DNA of 64,000 nt, from contig JAIOXO010000006.1 of assembly GCA_022396035.1 (NCBI GenBank), positions 1 through 64,000 of the forward strand, given 5' to 3'. How positions within the stretch are numbered: the stretch's first letter is position 1; every line of letters begins with the position of its first letter. A program made the position numbers and the translations under genes. Under the pieces are notes generated by a model that saw only the letters and a program-made list of their open reading frames with translations, was not told the origin of the DNA and made no database searches. Below are positions 42,278-50,651 of the stretch, piece after piece. Origin of the DNA: Actinomycetes bacterium. Lineage in GTDB: Bacteria > Actinomycetota > Humimicrobiia > Humimicrobiales > Humimicrobiaceae.

Positions 42278-42805
42278 ATGGATAACCTGCAAAAAGGCTA
42301 TGTCCAGGTCTATACCGGAAACGGTAAAGGCAAAACCACAGCAGCTTTGGGGCTGGCCTTAAGGGCTGCAGGAAATGGAATGAAGGTATTTATAGGGCAG
42401 TTTATAAAGGGAATGGAGTACTCAGAAATCAGGGCCCTTAAAAAATTTTCTGGCTATATTGAAATAAAACAGTATGGCAGAGGGTGTTTTATAAACCAAA
42501 GCCCTGAGCAGGAAGATATCGATTCTGCTAAAAATGGCCTAAAGGAGCTGGAAAAAATCATTGGCAGCGGCCAATACGATGTAATAATTCTGGATGAGAT
42601 CAACATAGCTGTCTACCTTAAATTGCTAAACGTAGAAGATGTTATAAGGCTTATAGAACAAAAACCTCAGGCCACAGAACTCATACTTACCGGCAGGTTT
42701 GCAAATAAATCCATAATAGAGGCAGCAGACCTGGTAACCGAGATGAAAGAAGTAAAACATTATTACCAGCAGGGCATACTTGCCAGGGCTGGAATAGAGA
42801 AATAG
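42278..42805 (+). CDS. cobO: Corrinoid adenosyltransferase, CobA/CobO/BtuR type (first copy)
   Basis: The 175-residue enzyme transfers adenosyl from ATP to Co(I) corrinoids. It has the P-loop GNGKGKTTAALGLALRA (about 14-30), the FIKG segment near 44, DEINIAV (about 107-113) and the terminal MKEVKHYYQQGILARAGIE that marks this class. AGAAAGGAGA precedes ATG 42278. It is the first gene after the B12 riboswitch and terminator. A second, related gene lies at 49106 in the same run. Confidence 0.95.
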   Translation: MDNLQKGYVQVYTGNGKGKTTAALGLALRAAGNGMKVFIGQFIKGMEYSEIRALKKFSGYIEIKQYGRGCFINQSPEQEDIDSAKNGLKELEKIIGSGQYDVIILDEINIAVYLKLLNVEDVIRLIEQKPQATELILTGRFANKSIIEAADLVTEMKEVKHYYQQGILARAGIEK

Positions 42806-42818
42806 AAAGGAAAAAATT

Positions 42819-43781
42819 ATGTTTTCTAAAAAAATATTTACACTTATTTTAATAGTAACCATTTTATCCCTATTAATACTATCCGTATCCTGCACCCAGC
42901 CCGTTACTGAGCAGGATGCTGGGTCTATTAAGGTAACCGACGGCATAGGACAGCAGGTAAGCATGGACCGACCGGTAGAAAAAATGATTGTCTTTGCTCC
43001 CAGCGTGCTGGAGGTGCTGGACGCTTTGGATGCCATGGACAAAGTAATAGGGGTAGACAGCTGGAGTATTGAAAGTGGGGAGCCATTAGCCCAGGGGTTT
43101 GAGGCTTATGGCGATTTTAACGGTCCCAACATAGAAAAAATAGCTGAAGCCAATCCGGATCTGGTAATAAGGTTGTCCGGATCATCTGAAGAGGATTACG
43201 ATAAGCTCCGGGAACTGGGCATAACCATTTATACCTTTGAAGCCCAGAGCTTTGACTGGGCTTACCAGGAAATAATAAACCTGGGCCAGATGATAGGAAA
43301 AGAAGATGAAGCCGAGCAGCTGAAAAATGAGTTTGAGCAACAGGTAGAAGATATATACACCAAGGTAAAAGATCTGGAACAGGACCAGAAACCCACTGTT
43401 TTCTACGAAATATTTGATGATCCACTATGGAGTGCAGGAAAAGACACTTATATTAATGATATGATAGAAAAAGCCGGCGGAATTAATATTGTGGCCAGGG
43501 ATGGCCTGGAAGGATATGCAGAATACAGTGTGGAGAAACTGCTTGATAACAATCCCCAGGTTATGGTAGCCGGTGACGGGGGAATGTATGAAGCCAGGAC
43601 CGGAGAGATAATACTGGAGGATCCCCGGTTTTCTACCGTGTCTGCAGTAACCGGGGGAAGGGTATATGTGGTGCCCGAAAACTCTATAGTAAGGCCCAAT
43701 CATAATTCAGTTAAAGGCCTTATGATGCTGGCCAAGGCTTTCCACCAGGATATTTTTGGCCAGTTTGAGATAATAGAATGA
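42819..43781 (+). CDS. btuF: Corrinoid/iron-complex ABC transporter substrate-binding lipoprotein (BtuF-like)
   Basis: The 320-residue protein has a lipoprotein signal with lipobox LSVSC (Cys25), then a class III binding-protein fold: VTDGIGQQVSMDRPVEKM at the start, IEKIAEANPDLVI in the first lobe, a long backbone helix (EDEAEQLKNEFEQQVEDIY) and IVRPNHNSVKGLMML near the end. Because it lies between a B12 riboswitch with cobO and the cobU gene, cobalamin or cobinamide is the likely ligand rather than a siderophore. The permease and ATPase are three and four genes downstream. Confidence 0.88.
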   Translation: MFSKKIFTLILIVTILSLLILSVSCTQPVTEQDAGSIKVTDGIGQQVSMDRPVEKMIVFAPSVLEVLDALDAMDKVIGVDSWSIESGEPLAQGFEAYGDFNGPNIEKIAEANPDLVIRLSGSSEEDYDKLRELGITIYTFEAQSFDWAYQEIINLGQMIGKEDEAEQLKNEFEQQVEDIYTKVKDLEQDQKPTVFYEIFDDPLWSAGKDTYINDMIEKAGGINIVARDGLEGYAEYSVEKLLDNNPQVMVAGDGGMYEARTGEIILEDPRFSTVSAVTGGRVYVVPENSIVRPNHNSVKGLMMLAKAFHQDIFGQFEIIE

Positions 43782-43810
43782 TTTATTGGCTACTTTTAGA
43801 TAATATTATA

Positions 43811-43834
43811 CAGAGAAGGCATCAGCCTTCTCTG
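43811..43834 (+). promoter_or_regulatory. Perfect 10-bp intercistronic hairpin between btuF and cobU
   Basis: CAGAGAAGGC (43811-43820) pairs with GCCTTCTCTG (43825-43834) over an ATCA loop. No T tract follows, so it is more likely an RNA-processing or stability element than a terminator. It would separate high-level btuF expression from the rest of the operon. Confidence 0.55.
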
Positions 43835-43850
43835 TAGTGAAAGGCAATTT

Positions 43851-44417
43851 ATGCATAAGGTATATTTTTTATTGGGTGGCGCAAGAAGCGGAAAAAGCTT
43901 TTATGCAGAAGAGCTGGCCTCGTCCATCTCCAGCCAGGTAGCCTACCTGGCTACAGCCAGGGTAACCGATAAGGAAATGGAAAAAAGAATAGAGGCCCAT
44001 AAAAAAAGAAGGCCCAGGGGTTGGAAAACCATTGAACTAGGCGATAGTATAGAACAAAAAGACCTGGAGCAGCTGGATATCAAAGGTTGTGAGGTACTGA
44101 TAGTGGATTGCGTGACCAATCTGCTTTACCGGTTTCTGGAAAGATACCGGCTTGATGAACTGGATATAATTCCCAATGATCTGGAGCAAAAAATCGAGGG
44201 AGAAGTATCTCAATTATTTGAGTCTTTTTATAAATTCCTGCAGTCAGCAGATGCCACCATCATTATTGTATCCAATGAAGTGGGTATGGGCCTGGTGCCC
44301 CCGTATCCTCTGGGCAGGATATTCAGGGATCTTATGGGCACTGTCAATAAACAGCTGGCTTTACTCTCTGATGAGGCTTACTTTTTTATTGCTGGAATAA
44401 GACGGAGGTTAAAATAA
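43851..44417 (+). CDS. cobU: Adenosylcobinamide kinase / adenosylcobinamide-phosphate guanylyltransferase
   Basis: CobU phosphorylates adenosylcobinamide and then adds GMP. The 188-residue protein has the P-loop GGARSGKS (about 9-16), YLATARVTDKEMEKRIEAHKKRRP in part (YLATA, RIEAHKKRRP), LIVDCVTNLL (about 84-93) and SNEVGMGLVP (about 142-151), all standard. ATG 43851 follows GAAAGG. Its stop overlaps the cobS start by one base. Confidence 0.96.
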   Translation: MHKVYFLLGGARSGKSFYAEELASSISSQVAYLATARVTDKEMEKRIEAHKKRRPRGWKTIELGDSIEQKDLEQLDIKGCEVLIVDCVTNLLYRFLERYRLDELDIIPNDLEQKIEGEVSQLFESFYKFLQSADATIIIVSNEVGMGLVPPYPLGRIFRDLMGTVNKQLALLSDEAYFFIAGIRRRLK

Positions 44418-45241
44418 TGGCAGGATTTTTAAATGCACTGGGATTTTTAACCATCATAAGGATACCGGCCAGATTTGGCTACCGACAGGATTTCTCTCCG
44501 TCTCTTACCTATTTTCCTCTGATAGGCCTGATATTGGGCATAATTATTTCCCTGGCATTCTGGGCTTTCAGCCTTTTTTTGCCAATACTGGTGGCAGTTA
44601 TTACGGTGGTTGCCCTGGAAGCTGTACTTACCGGGGGATTACACTATGATGGGCTGGCCGATGTATTTGACGGTATCTTTTCCGGAAGAAGCAAGTCGGA
44701 AGAGATATTGTCCATAATGAAGAAAAGTGATATAGGCACCTTTGGGGTAATGGCAGTAGTACTGGCGCTGGCTTTTAAAATCAGCCTTATATATTACCTT
44801 TATCAGAATTATTCGGAAAATATTTTTTCCTTTCTGGTTGTTTTGAGTTTTTTCTCCTGTTTTGGCAGGTGGTCCATGGTTTATCTGCTAACCAGCTACA
44901 AACCGGTAAAAAAAGAAGGCAGCCTGGCAGCCATGTTCCAATCAGCATCCAACCGTATGCGGTTTCTTGTTTCCACCATATATACAGTTATACTATTTTT
45001 TATCCTGGTCTATGTATCTGAGGCCAGCTATGGCCGCCAGGAATTATTTTTAAATCCTGGCCTGGCCCTGATACCGGGGCTTAAAGCCATGGTAGCCTTT
45101 CTGGCCAGCCTGCTGGCCTTAATTATAGCCAGCCATCTTTTTTACCGGCGTTTGGGGGGTATAAATGGGGATGTGGCTGGAGCTGTATCCCAGGTGACCG
45201 AGATCACTTTTCTTTTGTTTTCATTAATACTGGTGGCATAA
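44417..45241 (+). CDS. cobS: Adenosylcobinamide-GDP ribazoletransferase (cobalamin synthase)
   Basis: CobS joins the activated cobinamide to alpha-ribazole at the membrane. The 274-residue protein has multiple membrane segments, FLTIIRIP at the start, LTGGLHYDGLADVFDG (about 74-89, the conserved acidic active site), and MKKSDIGTFGVMAVV (about 101-115). The last segment contains NGDVAGAVSQVTE, matching the conserved C-terminal G-D-x-x-G-A motif. The start overlaps the stop of cobU by one base. Confidence 0.95.
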   Translation: MAGFLNALGFLTIIRIPARFGYRQDFSPSLTYFPLIGLILGIIISLAFWAFSLFLPILVAVITVVALEAVLTGGLHYDGLADVFDGIFSGRSKSEEILSIMKKSDIGTFGVMAVVLALAFKISLIYYLYQNYSENIFSFLVVLSFFSCFGRWSMVYLLTSYKPVKKEGSLAAMFQSASNRMRFLVSTIYTVILFFILVYVSEASYGRQELFLNPGLALIPGLKAMVAFLASLLALIIASHLFYRRLGGINGDVAGAVSQVTEITFLLFSLILVA

Positions 45242-45244
45242 GTT

Positions 45245-46279
45245 ATGAAAAGAACTGTAAAATATACCATTATCCTGCTTATTATACTTATTGCCATGGC
45301 CATAGTGGCTGCTTCATTGGGGTCAGCCAGTATATCGCTTAAAGATACCGCTAAGATTATGGCCAGCTATATCCCGGGCATAAGAAATCTTATAGATACC
45401 AGCACCTTAAGCTCCAATGACTTTGCCATAATAACCAGAATAAGGCTGCCCAGGATTATAACCTCCATATTGGTGGGTATTGCCCTGGCTTCCAGCGGGG
45501 TAATATTCCAGGGAATATTCAGAAACCCCATGGCCGACCCTTATATTATCGGGGTATCGGCAGGGGCATCCTTTGGAGCCACGGTAGGCCTGCTTTTTGC
45601 CACCGGCATCAGGCTGGCTTCCATAAGCCTGGTAAGTGTTTTTGCCTTTGGGGGAGCGGTAGGGGTAACCCTGCTGGTATATAATATAAGCAGGATAAGG
45701 GGCCGGGTATCGGTGCTCACCCTGCTTTTGGCAGGGGTAGCCATAAGCGCTATGCTGAGTTCCATAAATTCTTTTATACTAATGTTTCAGTCCCAGGACC
45801 TGGCCAGGGTTATCTTCTGGCTGATGGGAGGCCTTACTGCTTCCAGCTGGCAGCAGCTGACCATAATTGCCCCTATTGTAATAGTACTGTTGACAGCAGC
45901 TGCCTTTTTTACCAATGAACTTAACATAATTTCTCTTGGCGACAATAGGGCTACCCAGCTGGGAGTCAATACCGAGCAGGTAAAAAAACTTCTGCTGGTA
46001 CTGGCCTCCCTAATAGCTGCGGCTGCAGTTTCGGTTAGCGGCATAATCGGTTTTGTAGGCCTTATAACCCCCCATATACTAAGGCTTATAGTGGGGCCGG
46101 ACCACAAGATACTGTATCCCACTTCTGCACTGGCCGGGGGGATAGTACTGCTGGCTTCAGATACCATAGCCCGCATGGTGCTGATGCCCAGAGAAATACC
46201 GGTGGGTATAATCACCTCTATTGTAGGGGTGCCTTTCTTTATTTATCTTCTAATAAGGTCCAAAAGGCAGGTGTTTTAA
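45245..46279 (+). CDS. btuC: Corrinoid/iron-complex ABC transporter permease (BtuC/FecCD family)
   Basis: The 344-residue protein has about ten membrane segments and FecCD-family signatures: RLPRIITSILVGIALASSGVIFQGIFRNPMADPYIIGVSAGASFGA contains the hallmark RLPR, G-x-x-x-Q, RNPLADP-like RNPMADP and GVSAGAS segments at about residues 75-120. Near the end are GFVGLITPHILRLIVGPDH and PREIPVGIITSIVGVPFF in parts. It follows cobS by 3 bases and directly abuts the ATPase gene. Confidence 0.93.
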   Translation: MKRTVKYTIILLIILIAMAIVAASLGSASISLKDTAKIMASYIPGIRNLIDTSTLSSNDFAIITRIRLPRIITSILVGIALASSGVIFQGIFRNPMADPYIIGVSAGASFGATVGLLFATGIRLASISLVSVFAFGGAVGVTLLVYNISRIRGRVSVLTLLLAGVAISAMLSSINSFILMFQSQDLARVIFWLMGGLTASSWQQLTIIAPIVIVLLTAAAFFTNELNIISLGDNRATQLGVNTEQVKKLLLVLASLIAAAAVSVSGIIGFVGLITPHILRLIVGPDHKILYPTSALAGGIVLLASDTIARMVLMPREIPVGIITSIVGVPFFIYLLIRSKRQVF

Positions 46280-47545
46280 GTGGATATGCTGTCGGTTGAA
46301 AATCTTGATTTTGCCTATAATGGCCACCCGGTATTAAAAGATATGAACTTTGAGGTAAGTGAGCACAGTTTTGTATCCATACTGGGACCCAATGGAAGCG
46401 GAAAGTCCACCCTTATAAATATCATAAGCGCTGTTCTTAAAAATTACGAAGGAAGCATACATATAGCCGGCCACAACCTGGCAGGGCTCAGCCCCCGGCA
46501 GGCCGCCAGGCTGGTGGCGGTAGTGCCCCAGTCCACCAATCCCGGTTTTAATTTTACAGTAAGGCAGATGATTGCCATGGGCAGATATCCTTATATGGGA
46601 CGTCTGGAGTCCTTTAAACAAGAGGATAACCGGAGGGTAGAAGATATAATAGACAAGGTTCAGATAGGCGGTCTGGCCCACCGGAAATACAATGAACTGT
46701 CTGGAGGGGAAAAGCAGAGGGTAATAATAGCCCAGGCCCTGGTTCAGGACACTCCGCTTCTGCTTTTGGATGAGCCTACCAGTCATCTGGATATCAATTT
46801 TCAGATAGAGCTGATGGAGCAAATAAAGCGGCTTAATACCCAGGATGGAAAGACCATTATAGGTATATTTCATGATCTGAACCTGGCCATACAGTATTCG
46901 GATAAGGTAATGTTTTTAAAGGAAGGCTCTATTTTTGATTACGGGCCGGTGGCCGAGGTCATAACTGAAGAAAATATAGAAAGGGTTTTCGGCAGCGAGG
47001 TATATGTGGCCAAAAACCCTTTTACCGGCAAACTTTATATCAACCCCACTTTTAACCTGACCCCGCCGGAGAGAAGGAATATAAAGGATATAAGGGTGCA
47101 TGTAATAGCCGGGGGAGGGGCGGCCTCTCCGGTTATGAGCCTTCTGTACTCCCATGGTTACAGGGTTTCATGCGGGGTGGTAAATAACCTGGATACCGAT
47201 CTGAACACCGCCCAGAGGATGGGCATACCCTTTGTCAGTGATGCTCCTTTCTCACCCATAAGCCTGGAAGCCCAGAACCGGAACCTGAAATTTATAAGGG
47301 GAAGCGATCTTGTTGTACTGCCCGCCCTGCAGTTCGGGCACGGAAACTTTTCCAACCTGGTATCAGCCAGACAGGCCCAGCAGATGGGAAAGAAAGTAAT
47401 GGTTTTAGGTAAAGAAGATATAAGCAGCCGGGACTATACTGGAGGTAAAGCTACCAAAATCTATAACCAGATAATCAAGGAAGGTGCAGAAGTTTTAGCT
47501 TCAGAAGACCAGCTGCTGCAGGCTATAGGGAAGGGTGATAAATGA
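46280..47545 (+). CDS. btuD: Corrinoid/iron-complex ABC transporter ATP-binding protein with extra C-terminal domain (BtuD-like)
   Basis: The first about 255 residues are a FepC/BtuD-type ATPase: Walker A GPNGSGKST (about 36-44), signature LSGGEKQR (about 137), LLLLDEPTSHLD and the switch region GIFHDLN. The remaining about 165 residues are not part of the normal family: VHVIAGGGAASPVMSLLYSHG, VSCGVVNNLDTD, SDLVVLPALQFGHGN and MVLGKEDISSRDYTGGKA suggest a Rossmann-like alpha/beta domain. Some BtuD proteins are fused to the cobinamide amidohydrolase CbiZ, but this does not look like CbiZ. The start is GTG 46280 or ATG 46286. cobQ overlaps its end. Confidence 0.9.
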   Translation: MDMLSVENLDFAYNGHPVLKDMNFEVSEHSFVSILGPNGSGKSTLINIISAVLKNYEGSIHIAGHNLAGLSPRQAARLVAVVPQSTNPGFNFTVRQMIAMGRYPYMGRLESFKQEDNRRVEDIIDKVQIGGLAHRKYNELSGGEKQRVIIAQALVQDTPLLLLDEPTSHLDINFQIELMEQIKRLNTQDGKTIIGIFHDLNLAIQYSDKVMFLKEGSIFDYGPVAEVITEENIERVFGSEVYVAKNPFTGKLYINPTFNLTPPERRNIKDIRVHVIAGGGAASPVMSLLYSHGYRVSCGVVNNLDTDLNTAQRMGIPFVSDAPFSPISLEAQNRNLKFIRGSDLVVLPALQFGHGNFSNLVSARQAQQMGKKVMVLGKEDISSRDYTGGKATKIYNQIIKEGAEVLASEDQLLQAIGKGDK

Positions 47546-49077
47546 AGGCGGTAATGATACAGGGAACCGGATCCCATGTAGGTAAAAGCGTAACCGTGGC
47601 CGCTATATGCAGGATACTTTACCAGGATGGTTACCGGGTATGTCCTTTTAAATCCCAGAATATGGCCCTAAATTCATTTGTGACCGCAACCGGAGGGGAG
47701 ATGGGCAGGGCACAGGTCATGCAGGCTGAAGCCTGTGGGCTGCAGCCGGAAGTATTTATGAATCCGGTACTTATAAAGCCGGTAAAGGATACTGCTGCCC
47801 AGGTTATATTCATGGGCAGGGTGGTGGGCAACATGTCTGCCGGCCAGTATGATAACTACAAGCAGGAATTTATGCCCAGGATAAAGCAGATAATAGGGGA
47901 TATAAGCAGCCGGTTTGATTATCTGGTAATAGAAGGGGCAGGCAGTCCGGCTGAAATTAATCTTCTGAAAAATGATATTGTTAATATGGCTACCGCCCAG
48001 GCGGCCGATGCCCCGGTAATACTGGTAGCGGATATCGATAAGGGAGGGGTTTTTGCCAGTTTCTACGGTACGGTGAAAATTATGCCGGCAAAATGGCAGA
48101 AGTATTTTAAGGGACTTCTGATAAATAAATTTAGGGGAGATAAAAAGCTGCTGGATCCGGGCATTAAGTGGATAGTAGAAAAACTTAAGCTCCCGATGGT
48201 GGGAACCATCCCTTTTTTTACCAATATCCTGCTGGATGAAGAGGATTCAGTGAACCTGGAAAAGCAGCAAATTAAAAATAGCAGCAGGAATGCCAGGTTC
48301 AGGGTAGCCATAATATATTTGCCCCATATATCCAATTTTACTGATTTTAATTTCCTGGATACAGAACAGGATATTGAAGTTAGCTATATTAAAACCAGGA
48401 AACAGCTTAAGGAAACTTCTCCCCACCTCATAATCCTTCCCGGATCCAAAAGTACCATTTCTGACCTTGAGTACCTGAAAGAATGTGGCCTGGCCGGGGA
48501 TATAACCCAGGCTTACCGGAAGGGGGCTTCAGTTATAGGTATCTGTGGAGGTTACCAGATGCTGGGCAGCACCATATCTGATCCTTATGGAGTAGAAACT
48601 AAAGCCGGCAGCATAGGCGGGCTGGGGCTGCTGGATATAGAGACAGATTTTCTGCCTGAAAAATATACCAGCCAGGTGCAGTTTAAATTAAACGCAGATG
48701 CCCTGGGAACCGAAGGTTTCAGTGAATATTTTACCGGTTACGAAATACATATGGGGACTACCAGGGTGAAAGGTTTGGCAAACCCCTTTTATGTAAAAAC
48801 CGAAAGTATGGATAAGCGGGAGGGCTGCATAAAGGTAAACCGGGAAAAAGGCAATATGGTTATGGGCACCTATATACACGGGCTTTTTGATAACCACCGG
48901 TTAAGGAATTGTTTATTAGAATACCTGGCTGGCCTGGCCAAGGTTAACTTAAATCTTGAGTTTAACCAGGAAAGCTCCCAGGTATTTAAACAGAAACAGT
49001 ATGATAAGCTGGCGGACCTGTTCAGGGGCAATATGGATATGGAAACTTTCTATAAAATTCTAAATGCCGGTTTATAA
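47542..49077 (+). CDS. cobQ: Cobyric acid synthase CobQ/CbiP
   Basis: CobQ amidates four carboxyl groups of adenosylcobyrinic acid diamide using glutamine and ATP. The 511-residue protein has the N-terminal BioD-like domain (GTGSHVGKS, about 8-16; PFKSQNMALNSFVT) and a C-terminal class I glutaminase-like domain with the nucleophile in GICGGYQMLG (about 332-341) and His in YIHGLFDN. Its ATG overlaps the stop of btuD (ATGA). The presence of a full CobQ but no cbiA or ring-forming genes in the run implies that earlier steps, if any, are encoded elsewhere. Confidence 0.96.
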   Translation: MKAVMIQGTGSHVGKSVTVAAICRILYQDGYRVCPFKSQNMALNSFVTATGGEMGRAQVMQAEACGLQPEVFMNPVLIKPVKDTAAQVIFMGRVVGNMSAGQYDNYKQEFMPRIKQIIGDISSRFDYLVIEGAGSPAEINLLKNDIVNMATAQAADAPVILVADIDKGGVFASFYGTVKIMPAKWQKYFKGLLINKFRGDKKLLDPGIKWIVEKLKLPMVGTIPFFTNILLDEEDSVNLEKQQIKNSSRNARFRVAIIYLPHISNFTDFNFLDTEQDIEVSYIKTRKQLKETSPHLIILPGSKSTISDLEYLKECGLAGDITQAYRKGASVIGICGGYQMLGSTISDPYGVETKAGSIGGLGLLDIETDFLPEKYTSQVQFKLNADALGTEGFSEYFTGYEIHMGTTRVKGLANPFYVKTESMDKREGCIKVNREKGNMVMGTYIHGLFDNHRLRNCLLEYLAGLAKVNLNLEFNQESSQVFKQKQYDKLADLFRGNMDMETFYKILNAGL

Positions 49078-49105
49078 AAAAGGTCAAATCTAATAAAATC
49101 TAAGT

Positions 49106-49639
49106 ATGCAGAAAAAGGGACTGGTAATCATAAATACAGGGGAAGGCAAGGGTAAAACCACAGCCGCCTTCGGGCTGGCCTTAAGGGCTGCCGGACATAA
49201 CCGGAAAGTGCTTATACTTCAGTTTATAAAAGGGCCCTGGGTTTCCGGAGAAATAAAAGCTGCCAGCTATATACCGCAGATTGAGGTTAAGCAGCTGGGT
49301 TCCGGTTTTATACCCTTGAAGCAGGGAAAACCGGTGCTAAGCGATAAGCTTAGAGAAGAAGCTGGCCGCTCTATCCATTATACCCGGCAGATGGTAGAAA
49401 GCGGAAAATATGATGTAGTTATACTGGATGAGATAAATAATATGGTTGACTACGGATTGATAAGCCCGGAAACGGTAGCCGAGATAATAGAGGAAAAACC
49501 CCGGGATGTAGTCCTGGTGCTTACCGGAAGAAATGCCCACCCCCGGATAGTAGAACTGGCGGATACGGTTACCGATATGAAACAGGTAAAACATGCATTT
49601 GAGAATGGGATAAAGGCAATTAAGGGAATAGAATACTAA
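49106..49639 (+). CDS. cobO: Corrinoid adenosyltransferase, CobA/CobO/BtuR type (second copy)
   Basis: The 177-residue protein has the same layout as the 42278 product: P-loop GEGKGKTTAAFGLALRA, FIKG, DEINNMV and MKQVKHAFENGIKAIKGIE. The two differ widely in the middle (VSGEIKAASYIPQIEVKQLG here), so they are old paralogues rather than a fresh duplication. It lies 28 bases after cobQ. One copy may serve de novo corrinoids and the other salvaged ones, or one may serve a different partner. Confidence 0.93.
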   Translation: MQKKGLVIINTGEGKGKTTAAFGLALRAAGHNRKVLILQFIKGPWVSGEIKAASYIPQIEVKQLGSGFIPLKQGKPVLSDKLREEAGRSIHYTRQMVESGKYDVVILDEINNMVDYGLISPETVAEIIEEKPRDVVLVLTGRNAHPRIVELADTVTDMKQVKHAFENGIKAIKGIEY

Positions 49640-49654
49640 CAGAAAGGAACAGAT

Positions 49655-49846
49655 ATGGAATGCAGAAAAGAAGAAAACATGGATATTTGCAATTGTACCT
49701 ATGAACCCTGTCCCCGCAAGGGCATTTGTTGCCAGTGTATAGAATACCACCGGAATATGGGTGAACTGCCGGCCTGTTATTTTGACCAAAAGGCAGAAAA
49801 AACCTATAACCGTTCCATAGAACATTTTGTAAAATTAAACAGTTAG
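49655..49846 (+). CDS. Small cysteine-rich protein (DUF6485-like)
   Basis: The 63-residue protein has the motif [21 protein letters not shown] (first part [12 protein letters not shown], second CCQCIEYH) followed by MGELPACYF and a helical end with [11 protein letters not shown]. Seven or so conserved cysteines suggest one or two bound metal ions or an Fe-S cluster. I recognise this as the small family usually labelled DUF6485, of unknown function. AGAAAGGA precedes ATG 49655. It is embedded between the second cobO and a metal transporter gene, with gaps of 15 and 3 bases. Confidence 0.8.
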   Translation: MECRKEENMDICNCTYEPCPRKGICCQCIEYHRNMGELPACYFDQKAEKTYNRSIEHFVKLNS

Positions 49847-49849
49847 GTC

Positions 49850-50650
49850 ATGCAGGCCAAAGCATTAGAGATAAACAAGTTATCGGTAACCCTGGGCAAT
49901 AAAAGGGTGCTGGAGGATATAACCTTTTCTATTGACCAGGGGGACTTTCTTATAATTATTGGACCCAATGGGTCGGGCAAGACCACCCTTATAAAGGCAG
50001 TGATGAATCTGGTACCCCATTCAGGCCAGATAAAGATTTTTGGCAAACCTGCCTCTAATATTAACAGCTACCGGGGAATAGTGGGTTATGTTCCCCAGAA
50101 GTTTGAATTTGACCGGACTTTTCCCATTACTGTAAAAGAAGTTCTAGCCATGGCCGTAGACTCAAAGAACAGGAGCTCCGGGCAGATCGAGGAAAGAGTC
50201 AGCTGGGCTCTGGAGCAGGTGGGAATGTCCGGATATGCACAGTCTAAACTGGGCAACCTTTCCGGGGGCCAGATACAGAGAGTGCTGATTGGCAGGGCTA
50301 TTGCCAACCAGCCCCGTATCATATTTTTCGATGAACCTCTGGCGGGAGTGGATGTTAAGGGAGAAAAGAGTTTCTACCAGCTTATAAACCAGCTTAAGGA
50401 AAACCAGAATCTAACCGTAGCTTTAATCTCCCACGATGTTACTGTAGTTAACCTGTATGCGGACAAGGTAGCTGCCCTGAATCGCATACTGGTAGGCTTC
50501 GGAAAGCCTGGCGATGTTCTGGTGCCTTTGAATATGGAAAAAACCTATGGAAAGGGCTTTGGGATTTTCAGGCACCGGGAATGCCTGGAAAAGCCACAGG
50601 AAGAATTAACCCAGGAAGACATAGACAGGTGCAAACTTTTCGAGGAGTAA
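49850..50650 (+). CDS. Metal ABC transporter ATP-binding protein, ZnuC/MntB type
   Basis: The 266-residue ATPase has Walker A GPNGSGKTT (about 38-46), signature LSGGQIQRVLIGRA (about 137-150), Walker B IIFFDEPLAGVD and a switch His in ISHDVTVV. The C-terminal part MEKTYGKGFGIFRHRE is typical of zinc/manganese ATPases. It starts 3 bases after the Cys-rich gene and precedes its permease by one base. The neighbouring binding protein expected of such a transporter is missing from the window. Confidence 0.9.
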   Translation: MQAKALEINKLSVTLGNKRVLEDITFSIDQGDFLIIIGPNGSGKTTLIKAVMNLVPHSGQIKIFGKPASNINSYRGIVGYVPQKFEFDRTFPITVKEVLAMAVDSKNRSSGQIEERVSWALEQVGMSGYAQSKLGNLSGGQIQRVLIGRAIANQPRIIFFDEPLAGVDVKGEKSFYQLINQLKENQNLTVALISHDVTVVNLYADKVAALNRILVGFGKPGDVLVPLNMEKTYGKGFGIFRHRECLEKPQEELTQEDIDRCKLFEE

Positions 50651-50651
50651 T

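Noticed and set aside
43811-43834. Hairpin after btuF as a full transcription terminator
   Set aside because: The stem is good but no T tract follows and cobU starts 16 bases later; a stability or processing role is more likely.
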